Assembly (NCBI GenBank): GCA_036250195.1
Contig: JAVHZZ010000002.1
Location: 279,454,960 to 279,518,959, forward strand
Direction of reading: 5' to 3'
DNA: 64,000 nucleotides
Source of the DNA: Mixophyes australis
Lineage: Eukaryota > Chordata > Amphibia > Anura > Limnodynastidae
A program made the position numbers and the translations under genes. Under the pieces are notes generated by a model. It was given only the letters and a program-made list of their open reading frames with translations. It made no database searches and had not been told where the DNA came from. This document shows, piece after piece, positions 10,401 to 20,039 of this stretch; position 1 is the stretch's first letter; each line of letters opens with the position of its first letter.

Positions 10401-11516
10401 AGCATAGTATAGTCTGATGAAGGGGAGCCAGATGAAGGGGGCAAAAACAGCATGGAGGGCACAGTGTGATCATAAGGCATGGCGATGATGAAGGGGCACA
10501 TTATTGTAATATTGGAGCTGGAGGAAGGCCTAATTATTAATCGTGGGTGCTATTGATTTAACGCTGGGGCTGGCTGTAATTTTCTAAATGTAGCCATTTT
10601 TTTTTCAAAATAGGTCCTTCAACATTTCTGGATCCGGACAAGCCACAACTAAAGAAAGCAGCAGCCACAGGTGGAGAAAGTGAGAAGAACAGGTAGGAGA
10701 GAGCAGCACAGTGTGTGAAATGTTGTGATTCTAGTAGGGACAATACCAATTTTTGGTGAATGTTGTGTCCAATGTAAGGTGTAGGCCAAGACTGAACTGT
10801 TTGTGTACACACTGCATTGTTTGTATACTACCCTGTGGTGGTAGATGTCCTGAAAGTCAGGAGTGCTTAAACATATGTGACGCTCCGGCGAATTGAGAGC
10901 CTAGTGGTTTTTATGTTAGCCACGCCCCAATGGCACGTTTGCCACGCCCCCAAATGCATGACCGCACCTCCCAAAATTTTTGCACTGCCGTTTGGCTAGC
11001 CACGCCCCTGAATATATGACCATATACCTAATCTTTTGGGGCTTACTTCACTATGAGGGGGGCCCCATGAATTTGTTGTACCCGGGCCCTGAATTCTTCT
11101 TGGCAGCCCTGGTAGTAGGTTTCCCCAGTACATAGGGAATGTACTCTTATGGTCACATAATCCTAATCCTATAGCACATACAAATATATCAAATATATAA
11201 ATGGATATTTATGGATCAAAATAAGTTGGCTAACATATGAGTTCTTTTCCAGATGGGAAAACACACATATATTTTCAAAAAGGAGAAGATGTTTATCCAA
11301 GTCATCAGTGGGAAAAATCATCCCGCACTCGTAATATATATTAAACATCTGATATTAGTGAACATTCACATGTCATTGCTTGTACTATTGGTCGTCATAG
11401 GTCACTTTCAAATGACATTTTATATATCCTATAATAGGGGGAGTTACTAGTGCCATCTGATGAACGGGATTTCCAGGATACAAAAATCATATCCCTATAG
11501 TCACACAGTATTCTTT

Positions 11517-14003
11517 TCATAGAAAGCTTGCATAGCTATTATACTCATTCAAACCTTGTGGTGAGAGTGAGTTAAATAAGAAAATCCACTTGCTCTCACG
11601 TTGTAGTAGAATCTTGTCAATATCTCCCCCTCTAATTCCCAAGATTACTTTTTCTATTCCAAAACATTTCAGACCTTCGGTGTTACAGTTGTGCTTATAG
11701 AAGATATGTTTCGCCACTGGGGATAACTTTTTCATTCTATCTTGGTCTCGTCGAGCATTCCTAATGGATCCAATATGTTCTAAGACACGTAACTTGAGCT
11801 TTCTTTTAGTTTTCCCCACATAGATTTTAGGACAGGGACATTTTAGAACATATACAACTCCGCTGGTATTACAGTTGATGTATCCATTAACAAAATGTGT
11901 AGTTTTGAATTTATCCACCATTTTTACTGTTTTTTCCATATGGGCACATGCTTTACAGCTGCCACAGCAAAAAGATCCCTTCGTAATATCTCGGGATTTC
12001 TTTTCCCTGAAGTGGCTCTGAACTAGTGTGTCTTTTAAGTTTGCTGCACGTCTCCAACTGAAGGAAACCCTGTCCCCTAAGATGTTTCTAAGGCCCTCAT
12101 CAGATAGTAATATGGGCCAGTTCTTTTGGACAATATTCTGGATTTCCTTCCACTCGTTACAAAAATCCCCTATGAACCTAATTGGATTGTCCTTTAGAGG
12201 TGCTTTTGGGGTATGAATAAGCATTTTCCTTTCTTTATTTTTTATGTAATTTGCAGCTCTTTTTATACTTCTCTTGCTGTATCCTCTTTCTTTTAGTCTA
12301 CAGATTAATTCCTTGGACCGGATCTCATAATCAATGGGGTTGGAACAATTTCGCTTTAGCCTAAGGAATTCTCCTTTTGGAATGTTGCGAACAACTGGGG
12401 GGTAGTGGAAGCTGTTAAAATGAAGGACACTGTTCGTAGCTGTACTTTTTCTGAAAAGGTCCGTTTCTAAGTAGCCATCAGACTTCCTACGAATGGTAAT
12501 ATCTAAAAAATCAATTTCCTTCTGGCTCATATTGAATGTCAATCTCAAGTTATTTAAGTTGTCATTCAAGACTGAGATAAAGTCATGAAAGAGACCTTGG
12601 TCTCCCTTCCAGAGAATCAGAATGTCGTCTATGTACCTGACCCATAGTAAAACCTGGTCAGTGTACATATCCAGTTCTCCGTTAAAAACAGTGTCCTGTT
12701 CCCATTTGCCAAGATACAAGTTCGCAAAAGTGGGGGCACAAGCTGTCCCCATAGCTGTGCCCCGAATCTGTAAATAGAAACGATTGGAGAAGACAAAGAA
12801 GTTTTTGGTAAGTATGAATTCTAATAATTCTATAAGAAAGGCGTTAAATTCATCATTAGGTTCCATACGCAGAAAGTGCTTTACAGCTTCAATGCCCACT
12901 CTGTGGTCTATACTCGTATAGAGTGACTCCACATCCACCGTGATCATCCAAACATCATCCTCAAGAGAGAGGTCCTCTACCAATTTTAGGACATCTGAGG
13001 TGTCTTTTATATAGGATGGAAGGGAGGTTACATACTTTCTCAAATGTGTGTCAACAAAAATACTAGCTTGTTCTGTTAAATTTGCCATGCCGGATAGAAT
13101 CGGTCTCCCAGGTGGGATCTGTTTGTTCTTATGGATTTTAGGTAACAAATAGATAGTAGGGATCTTTGGATCCTCAACTTTTAAAAAAGTCCATTCTGTT
13201 TTGTTGATAACACCAGTTCTGAGAGCTTTTTCAATTATCTGATCATATCTGTTCTTAAAATCAGTCAAAGGGTTCGAGAAAAGTTGCTTATAGCACCTTC
13301 TATCATGGAGTTGTTTATCCATTTCTTTCTTATACATAGTCACCGGCCATATAACTATATTTCCGCCTTTGTCTGAAGGCTTGATAACAACATCCTCCCA
13401 TTTCTTAATTTCTTGTAATGCTTGTCTTTCAATGTTACTGAGATTATCATTATATATTTGCCTGGTTCTTGACCTTAGATTGTCTAATTCTTTGGAAATC
13501 ATCCTTTCAAAGGTCACTATCTGAGGACTTACTTGTTCAACAGGGAAAAATTGAGACTTCCTCTTACAAATAATCCTAGGGGACACGTTCATACTTTCCA
13601 AAGATGTACTAGGGATGGGGTCCTGAACATTAGAGGTATCTTGCTCCAAAAGGAGATCTTCCAAATCTGTCACAGCTTCTAGGTCTTCTCGAGAGTTAAG
13701 TTGTATAAACTCTTCCAAAGTACCCCCTGGGTCGTTGTTACCCTTCTCATAAGTATCTTTTTGACTGTCCTGAGAGAAAATTTTGGCTAGTTTAAGTTTT
13801 CGTGTGAATAAGAAAAGGTCCTTCTCCCATTTGAACCTATCAAATCCAACAGTGGGTGAGAAGGAAAGCCCTCGTGAAAGGAGATCAACATGTTGTTGTG
13901 AGAGGATCCTATCTGAAAGATTGATAATCTGTAAGGACATAATGTTACTCATTTCCTCCTCATTCGTCTCCTTTCGGGATTCCATGGATTTTTCCAACCC
14001 CAT
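11517..14003 (-). CDS. Penelope-like reverse transcriptase with GIY-YIG endonuclease (intact)
   Basis: This is a complete 828-residue frame. The RT part includes the PLE-typical KPSDKGGNIVIW (about residue 206), YLLPKIHKNK (~280), GRPILSGM (~295), VDVESLYTSID (~350), AMGTACAPTFANLYLG (~410) and the catalytic YIDDILILW (~456). A linker carries a Cys pair cluster CCGSCKACAH (~678), resembling the zinc-binding motif of Neptune-type PLEs. The C-terminal GIY-YIG nuclease shows VVYVLKCPCPKIYVGKTKRK (~714-735) with downstream Arg and His residues (RVLEHIGSIRN). Such enzymes nick the target and copy the element RNA there. The frame has no stops or shifts, unlike every other pol gene in the window. 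The start ATG at 14003 overlaps the upstream ORF by 55 bases, in the -1 frame relative to it. The Neptune assignment is from memory of family features. Confidence 0.93.
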   Translation of the reverse strand: MGLEKSMESRKETNEEEMSNIMSLQIINLSDRILSQQHVDLLSRGLSFSPTVGFDRFKWEKDLFLFTRKLKLAKIFSQDSQKDTYEKGNNDPGGTLEEFIQLNSREDLEAVTDLEDLLLEQDTSNVQDPIPSTSLESMNVSPRIICKRKSQFFPVEQVSPQIVTFERMISKELDNLRSRTRQIYNDNLSNIERQALQEIKKWEDVVIKPSDKGGNIVIWPVTMYKKEMDKQLHDRRCYKQLFSNPLTDFKNRYDQIIEKALRTGVINKTEWTFLKVEDPKIPTIYLLPKIHKNKQIPPGRPILSGMANLTEQASIFVDTHLRKYVTSLPSYIKDTSDVLKLVEDLSLEDDVWMITVDVESLYTSIDHRVGIEAVKHFLRMEPNDEFNAFLIELLEFILTKNFFVFSNRFYLQIRGTAMGTACAPTFANLYLGKWEQDTVFNGELDMYTDQVLLWVRYIDDILILWKGDQGLFHDFISVLNDNLNNLRLTFNMSQKEIDFLDITIRRKSDGYLETDLFRKSTATNSVLHFNSFHYPPVVRNIPKGEFLRLKRNCSNPIDYEIRSKELICRLKERGYSKRSIKRAANYIKNKERKMLIHTPKAPLKDNPIRFIGDFCNEWKEIQNIVQKNWPILLSDEGLRNILGDRVSFSWRRAANLKDTLVQSHFREKKSRDITKGSFCCGSCKACAHMEKTVKMVDKFKTTHFVNGYINCNTSGVVYVLKCPCPKIYVGKTKRKLKLRVLEHIGSIRNARRDQDRMKKLSPVAKHIFYKHNCNTEGLKCFGIEKVILGIRGGDIDKILLQRESKWIFLFNSLSPQGLNEYNSYASFL

Positions 14004-14800
14004 TGGTTCTGATCTCGCAAACTTCTTCCTCCCCCTCCTAATGGGTTTATATCTAGGTTCCCTCTCTCTTCCTGAGGAACCATAGTACGCTCTAAAAAAG
14101 TACCTGTATCCTTGGAAGAGTACCTATTTCTATTTTCACGGAACCTTCTACTCCCTGAATCATGATCAGATGTTTCCACGTCAGAGGATTCACCACTGGT
14201 GGACAATCCCATATCGTCCCTTCTATAGGTATTTCTATTCCTACCAGTGTTCCATTTAAAGATGGTACCATTTATGTAGTCCCTCTTATCACGGACAAAC
14301 TTAGATTTCTTCTTTTCTATGATAAACCTCTCATATTGTTCTAATTCTTTTTTATTTTTATCATACATCTGCAGAAAGAACTCATTGGTCTCAAAATCTT
14401 TGAGTTTTCCACTTAGTTGTTCAATCTCCTTGGAATATTTGTCTAACATGAGTGTATCATGTTTTAAAATGATTTGAATCAATTCCTTGGAACATTTTAA
14501 TAGTGTATTTTCCCATTCAGTTTGTAATTCAGGGGTTGCCAGTTCATATGATGGAAAAACTTTAGGGCGCAGGCCTCGTGGGGTAATAGAATTTTTAAGA
14601 TAATTTTCATTTGTAGTTAGATCCCACCAGGTTTGACTTTGTTTACGTAATGAAATTTTAAGTTGATACAGATGTTCCCTCCAACCATCATTTCCTAATG
14701 GGGTACCAATATCTCCCTTCTCTAAGAATATAGACTCTGAATTCTCACTTATTTTTTCACAATATCTACTAAGGTCTGCTTTCAGATCAAACGTGGCCAT
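13949..14800 (-). CDS. PLE upstream ORF, predicted coiled-coil protein
   Basis: This is an intact 283-residue frame starting MATFDLKADLSRYCEKISEN. The ATG at 14800 sits in a good Kozak context (AAGATGG); an upstream in-frame ATG at 14851 is less favourable. Residues ~60-80 contain SQTWWDLTTNENYLKNSITP. Residues ~100-180 are heptad-like and charged (DKYSKEIEQLSGKLKDFETN, NKKELEQYERFIIEKKKSKF), suggesting a coiled coil. The C-terminus is basic and low in complexity (ERRRMRRK). It ends with TGA at 13949, 55 bases after the RT ORF begins. It may be a nucleic-acid-binding partner of the RT, comparable in position to ORF1 of LINEs; the function is inferred, not known. Both frames may be read from one RNA by reinitiation, leaky scanning or -1 frameshifting. 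I see no canonical slippery heptamer. Confidence 0.8.
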   Translation of the reverse strand: MATFDLKADLSRYCEKISENSESIFLEKGDIGTPLGNDGWREHLYQLKISLRKQSQTWWDLTTNENYLKNSITPRGLRPKVFPSYELATPELQTEWENTLLKCSKELIQIILKHDTLMLDKYSKEIEQLSGKLKDFETNEFFLQMYDKNKKELEQYERFIIEKKKSKFVRDKRDYINGTIFKWNTGRNRNTYRRDDMGLSTSGESSDVETSDHDSGSRRFRENRNRYSSKDTGTFLERTMVPQEERGNLDINPLGGGGRSLRDQNQWGWKNPWNPERRRMRRK

Positions 14801-14972
14801 CTTTATTCTTATATTATACAGGTTCTTACAGGGATATAGGATAAACTTCAAGGTAGATCATCAAATACTTCTATCGAAAATCTTTTATATTGGAAATTTT
14901 TCACATATGTGTCACATGTCTATAGACTGGTGCCCACCACAGAAACTGAGATAGACCTCAGTACAAAAGCAA

Positions 14973-15549
14973 ATATCAAGGAGGAACACGGAGGTGTGGT
15001 CGCACTCAGACGGGACTTATAGTCTATTTATTCATAGCAAAATATTGCATTACAGAATAGACAGGGTGCTCTTTCGTTTGTAACTCCCAATAATATATTA
15101 TTCCCTCTATTGGGTTTAAGTCATCAAATCTCTTGTTTCTATAATATAGAAACAAGAGATTTGATGACTTAAACCCAATAGAGTTAATAATAATAATATA
15201 TTATTGGGAGTCACTCTCTCGACACTTGAGTGAAGATACTATTACCCTGTACTACTGTTGGGTGTTCTTTATGTTTTAATACAGTACACACACATCACTT
15301 ACAACTTTTTAAAATTTCGCTGCTTTTCCCTTGTTTTTAATATAACATAATAAAAGTAAAGTTTTACAACTCAATTTGACATATATTTTTGGGACTGGAG
15401 TGCCTTTCACGTTTCTCTTTCCTCCCCCTTTTCTATATGTTACAAACGAAAGAGCACCCTGTCTATTCTGTAATGCAATATTTTGCTATGAATAAATAGA
15501 CTATAAGTCCCGTCTGAGTGCGACCACACCTCCGTGTTCCTCCTTGATA
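14973..15549. repeat. Snap-back palindrome at the 5' side of the PLE
   Basis: The 112-base segment 14973-15084 (ATATCAAGGAGGAACACGG...CGTTTGTAAC) is repeated in inverted orientation at 15439-15549, ending exactly at the target duplication. Between them, 15086-15145 and 15146-15208 form an inner palindrome around TTTCTATAATATAGAAA. The rest of the interior is the inverted 3'-end copy. The whole block could fold into a long hairpin. Confidence 0.9.
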
Positions 15550-15852
15550 TCTATTTTACCTGAGTTGTCCCCCCCCAGTGTGTACTCGGAAAGAGTTTTT
15601 AGTGCAGCGGGGAACCTGGTCAGTGAGCGGCGAAGGAGGTTGCTTCCTCATAACGTTGAAAAAATGATGTTTATAAAAATGAATAATCAATTCCTCAATG
15701 AAGTACAGCACTGCCCTTCAGATAGTACAGAGGGACCTGTGGTTGTGGAGTCCAGCGGGGATGAATTGATAATGTGTGATGAGGAGGAAGTACACACTGT
15801 AGGGGGAGAGGAATCAGAGGTTGAGGATGAGGACGACATCTTGCCTCAGTAG
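15550..15852 (+). pseudogene. hAT-A transposase C-terminal dimerisation segment
   Basis: After the PLE, the transposase resumes with SVYSERVFSAAGNLVSERRR (from ~15580), then LLPHNVEKMMFIKMN. This is the hAT C-terminal dimerisation region that completes the RNase-H-like fold. The tail is acidic (ESEVEDEDDILPQ) and ends with TAG at 15850. It aligns with 40950-41241 of hAT-C. It has no start of its own and is a severed 3' part of the gene at 5648-8344. Confidence 0.88.
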
Positions 15853-15907
15853 AGCCTGTTTAGTCTGTACAGGGAGAGATGAATAGCTTTTTTGGTGTGG
15901 GGGCCCA

Positions 15908-15971
15908 AACAAACCAATCATTTCAGCCAAAGTTGTTTGGTAGGCCCTGTCGCTGAAATGATTGGTTTGTT
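15908..15971. repeat. Hairpin after the hAT-A stop codon
   Basis: AACAAACCAATCATTTCAG (15908-15926) is followed 26 bases later by its reverse complement CTGAAATGATTGGTTTGTT (15953-15971), a perfect 19-bp stem 56 bases downstream of the stop codon. Confidence 0.85.
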
Positions 15972-16059
15972 AAAGTGTGCATGTCCTATTTCAACAACAT
16001 AAGGGTGGGTGTGAGGGCCCAAGGACAATTCCATCTTGGAACTTTTTTTTTTTGCATTA

Positions 16060-16800
16060 TATGACCAATCAACAGTCGTTTGCCATGTTCAAAAAGTAAA
16101 ACCAAGTTTAAACAAATTCAAGAAATTAAACCAAAAGTAAAATGCCCTGTCATAATTTAAAACAAGAGGTATTGACGTGCTCTAAAACTACTGTATTGTT
16201 GTTTATATTTTATAAACACTACACTTGAAAGCTTGAGTCTTTCAATGAAAAAGTAACTCTCCATTGCACGAATATTTGCAACAGGGACAATTTTAGGGTT
16301 AAGAAAGTCAACTAATAACACTTTGACGCTGTCTGTCTTTATAAACACTACACTTGGAAGTTGGAGGAGGTATTGTGGCCCCGGCACCAAATTTACTACC
16401 GGGGCCACTCCACTGTGCAGTCCATATTTAGGTGTATCAGATATTAAACAACGGTGACAGTTGATGCCCAATTTTTTAATTATATTGTTGGCGCTGTAAA
16501 AAATTGTGTTCCGGGCACACCACACTACGCAGTCCATACCCTTTTTTGGTGGAATTCTGACCCGTGGAGGGTTTTTTAATTATATTGTGGCCTCGGTACC
16601 AAATTGTGTACCGGGGCCACCACACTACGCAGTCGAGAAAGATAGATGCGTATCATAGATAAAGTACATTCAGTGTTGTGGGGCAAATTGAAAAATATTC
16701 AAAATGCACTGACGTTATCAAAAACAAGAGGTTTTCACACGCTGAAACTCCAACATGTATATGATGGAGAAGATGGAGGAGCAGCCGTATGTGCAGTGTA
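16060..16800 (+). other. Decayed, reordered fragments of the transposase gene in the 3' region
   Basis: Several short blocks resemble parts of the hAT-A coding region. CAACAGTCGTTTGCCATG at ~16070 matches 6760-6777. AAACAAGAGGTATTGACGTG at ~16160 and AAACAAGAGGTTTTCACACG at ~16724 both resemble 7531-7550. GAGGTATTGTGGCCCCGG at ~16364 resembles 6901-6918. GATGGAGGAGCAGC at 16771 matches 7580-7593. The blocks are not collinear with the gene. The GGCCCCGGTACC-type words also lead into the large array that follows. Confidence 0.65.
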
Positions 16801-16829
16801 ATGCAGATCTGTTGAAGGTTTTCTATATA

Positions 16830-19700
16830 TTTTATTGTGGTGCCCAGTGCCCACTACTCTACGCAGTCCAGATACTATTTTTGGGTGTAATTCAGACCTG
16901 TTGAAGGTTTTCTATATATTTTATTGTGGTGCCCAGTGCCCACTACTCTACGCAGTCCAGATACTATTTTTGGATGTAATTCAGACCTGTTGAAGGTTTT
17001 CTATATATTATAATTTATATTGTGGTGGCCAGTGGCCAGTCCTCTACGCAGTCCAGATGCTATTTTTGGGTGTAATGCAGACCTGTTGAAGTTTTTATAT
17101 ATATTTTTTATTGTGGTGCCCAGTGCCCACTACTCTACGCAGTCCAGATACTATTTTTGGGTGTAATTCAGACCTGTTGAAGGTTTTCTATATATTATAT
17201 TGTGGTGGCCAGTGGCCAGTCCTCTACGCAGTCCAGATACTATTTTTGGGTGTAATGCAGACCTGTTGAAGGTTTTCTATATATTTTTTATTGTGGTGCC
17301 CAGTGCCCACTACTCTACGCAGTCCAGATACTATTTTTGGGTGTAATTCAGACCCGTTGAAGGTTTTCTATATATTTTTTATTGTGGTGCCCAGTGCCCA
17401 CTACTCTACGCAGTCCAGATACTATTTTTGGGTGTAATTCAGACCTGTTGAAGGTTTTCTATATATTATATTGTGGTGGCCAGTGGCCAGTCCTCTACGC
17501 AGTCCAGATACTATTTTTGGGTGTAATGCAGACCTGTTGAAGGTTTTCTATATATTATATTGTGGTGGCCAGTGGCCAGTCCTCTACGCAGTCCAGATAC
17601 TATTTTTGGGTGTAATTCAGACCTGTTGAAGGTTTTCTATATATTATATTGTGGTGGCCAGTGCCTACTACTCTACGCAGTCCAGATACTATTTTTGGGT
17701 GTAATTCAGACCTGTTGAAGGTTTTCTATATATTATATTGTGGTGGCCAGTGGCCAGTCCTCTACGCAGTCCAGATACTATTTTTGGGTGTAATGCAGAC
17801 CTTTTGAAGGTTTTCTATATATTATATTGTGGTGGCCAGTGGCCAGTCCTCTACGCAGTCCAGATACTATTTTTGGGTGTAATTCAGACCCGTTGAAGGT
17901 TTTCTATATATTTTTTATTGTGGTGCCCAGTGCCCACTACTCTACGCAGTCCAGATACTATTTTTGGGTGTAATTCAGACCTGTTGAAGGTTTTCTATAT
18001 ATTGTGGTGGCCAGTGGCCAGTCCTCTACGCAGTCCAGATACTATTTTTGGGTGTAATGCAGACCTGTTGAAGGTTTTCTATATATTTTATTGTGGTGCC
18101 CAGTGCCCACTACTCTACGCAGCCCAGATACTATTTTTGGGTGTAATTCAAACCCGTTGAAGGTTTTCTATATATTTTTTATTGTGGTGCCCAGTGCCCA
18201 CTACTCTACGCAGTCCAGATACTATTTTTGGGTGTAATTCAGACCTGTTGAAGGTTTTCTATATATTATATTGTGGTGGCCAGTGGCCAGTCCTCTACGC
18301 AGTCCAGATACTATTTTTGGGTGTAATGCAGACCTGTTGAAGGTTTTCTATATATTTTATTGTGGTGCCCAGTGCACACTACTCTACGCAGTCCAGATAC
18401 TATTTTTGGGTGTAATTCAGACCTGTTGAAGGTTTTCTATATATTATATTGTGGTGGCCAGTGGCCAGTCCTCTACGCAGTCCAGATACTATTTTTGGGT
18501 GTAATGCAGACCTGTTGAAGGTTTTCTATATATTTTTTATTGTGGTGACCAGTGCCTACTACTCTACGCAGTCCAGATACTATTTTTGGGTGTAATTCAG
18601 ACCTGTTGAAGGTTTTCTATATATTATATTGTGGTGGCCAGTGGCCAGTCCTCTACGCAGTCCAGATACTATTTTTGGGTGTAATGCAGACCTTTTGAAG
18701 GTTTTCTATATATTATATTGTGGTGGCCAGTGGCCAGTCCTCTACGCAGTCCAGATACTATTTTTGGGTGTAATTCAGACCCGTTGAAGGTTTTCTATAT
18801 ATTTTTTATTGTGGTGCCCAGTGCCCACTACTCTACGCAGTCCAGATACCAATTTTGGGTGTAATTCAGACCTGTTGAAAGTTTTCTATATATTATATTG
18901 TGGTGGCCAGTCCTCTACGCAGTCCAGATACTATTTTTGGGTGTAATTCAGACCTGTTGAAGGTTTTCTATATATTATATTGTGGTGGCCAGTGGCCAGT
19001 CCTCTACGCAGTCCAGATACTATTTTTGGGTGTAATGCAGACCTGTTGAAGGTTTTCTATATATTTTATTGTGGTGCCCAGTGCACACTACTCTACGCAG
19101 TCCAGATACTATTTTTGGGTGTAATTCAGACCTGTTGAAGGTTTTCTATATATTATATTGTGGTGGCCAGTGGCCAGTCCTCTACACAGTCCAGATACTA
19201 TTTTTGGGTGTAATGCAGACCTGTTGAAGGTTTTCTATATATTATATTGTGGTGGCCAGTGGCCAGTCCTCTACGCAGTCCAGATACTATTTTTGGGTGT
19301 AATGCAGACCTGTTGAAGGTTTTCTATATATTTTATTGTGGTGCCCAGTGCCCACTACTCTACGCAGTCCAGATACTATTTTTGGGTGTAATTCAGACCT
19401 GTTAAAGGTTTTCTATATATTATATTGTGGTGGCCAGTGGCCAGTCCTCTACGCAGTCCAGATACTATTTTTGGGTGTAATTCAGACCTGCTGAAGCTTT
19501 TCTATATATTTTTTATTGTGGTGCCCAGTGCCCACTACTCTACGCAGTCCAGATACTATTTTTGGGTGTAATGCAGACCTGTTGAAAGTTTTCTATATAT
19601 TATATTGTGGTGGCCAGTGGCCAGTCCTCTACGCAGTCCAGATACTATTTTTGGGTGTAATTCAGACCAGTTGATGGGTTTTTAATTATATTGTGGGGAA
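16830..19700. repeat. 3' tandem array of hAT-A, about 33 units of ~90 bp
   Basis: The word CTCTACGCAGTCCAGATACT recurs about 33 times, spaced roughly 84-99 bp, together with GGGTGTAATTCAGACC and GTTGAAGGTTTTCTATATAT. Two unit types are intermixed: one with GTGCCCAGTGCCCACTACT, one with GTGGCCAGTGGCCAGTCCT. Position variants (TAATTCAG or TAATGCAG) partly track the type. Longer ancestral-looking units with GGCCCCGG/CCGGGGCC dyads lie just upstream (16360-16640). No protein is encoded. Confidence 0.95.
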
Positions 19701-20039
19701 CACTCCTCTACGCAGTCCAGAACGATACCTCGTTGCAACGTTTTGTACTGAAAAAAAAAAAAATATTGTGAGGTGTTAGGTGTTCAGAATAGCCTTTAAA
19801 TTAGTGGAACTTATTGTTATTGAATGTTATTGAGGTTAATAATAGCGTAGGAGTGAAAAACTTGATTTTTACACTTTTTATTTTTTTAAAAAAAAAAAAA
19901 TCCGAATCCAAAACCTTAAATCCGAACCAAAACCTTTCGGCAGGTGTTTTGCGAAACAAATCCGAACCCAAAACATCGAGAAAATCCGGATCCAAAACAC
20001 AAAACACGAGACCTCAAAAGTCGCCGGTGCACATCCCTA

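Larger units (their letters stand above)
9215..11111. mobile_element. Non-autonomous hAT element N1
   Basis: The ends are CAGGGCCGCCGAGA (9215) and, inverted, CAGGGCTGCCAAGA (11111), flanked by a perfect 8-bp duplication GTAGTAGG (9207-9214 and 11112-11119), the hAT signature. The interior (1.9 kb) has G and T homopolymers, a ~110-bp palindrome (9474-9585), splice-donor-like motifs (9441-9452 minus strand; 9603-9610 plus strand) and a G-rich minisatellite (9640-10400). No transposase frame is present, so movement would need enzyme supplied in trans. It sits in the PLE 3' UTR and leaves both PLE frames intact. Confidence 0.92.
8345..15549 (-). mobile_element. Penelope-like element (EN+, Neptune-like) inserted in hAT-A
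   Basis: The insertion is bounded by a 14-bp direct duplication TCTATTTTACCTGA (8331-8344 and 15550-15563), which also marks where the hAT transposase frame is cut and rejoined. On the minus strand it carries two overlapping frames: a coiled-coil-type ORF (14800-13949) and the RT/GIY-YIG ORF (14003-11517). Its 3' UTR (11516-8345) contains a later non-autonomous hAT (9215-11111). About 285 bp of its 3' end (8345-8625) is repeated in inverted form at the 5' side (15145-15432), inside a larger palindrome (14973-15549). Inverted or partial end duplications are typical of Penelope elements. Without the nested hAT it is about 5.3 kb. Confidence 0.92.
4369..20039 (+). mobile_element. hAT transposon copy 'hAT-A', split by nested insertions
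   Basis: The left end is TAGAGATGAGCGCACTCGG (4369). The right end, read inward on the other strand, is TAGGGATGTGCACCGGCG (20039). The element holds a 5' array (4622-5640), a broken BED/hAT transposase (5648-8344 and 15550-15852), a 3' region containing decayed copies of transposase segments (16060-16800), and a long 3' array (16830-19700). Removing the Penelope insertion (8345-15549) leaves about 8.5 kb. The bases flanking the ends (TAATAAGT left, CTTTGAAC right) do not form the 8-bp duplication expected of hAT elements. One end may therefore have been lost or exchanged, or the duplication has decayed. Confidence 0.8.

Noticed and set aside
12097..12130. CTGATGA followed by GAAAC on the minus strand as a canonical hammerhead core
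   Set aside because: It lies inside the PLE coding region, has no complementary stem II and no cleavage triplet in the right place.
13981..14003. A -1 ribosomal frameshift site in the PLE ORF overlap
   Set aside because: The only A-run reads TGG AAA AAT in the upstream frame, which is not a canonical X XXY YYZ heptamer; an ATG for the second ORF is present, so reinitiation is simpler.
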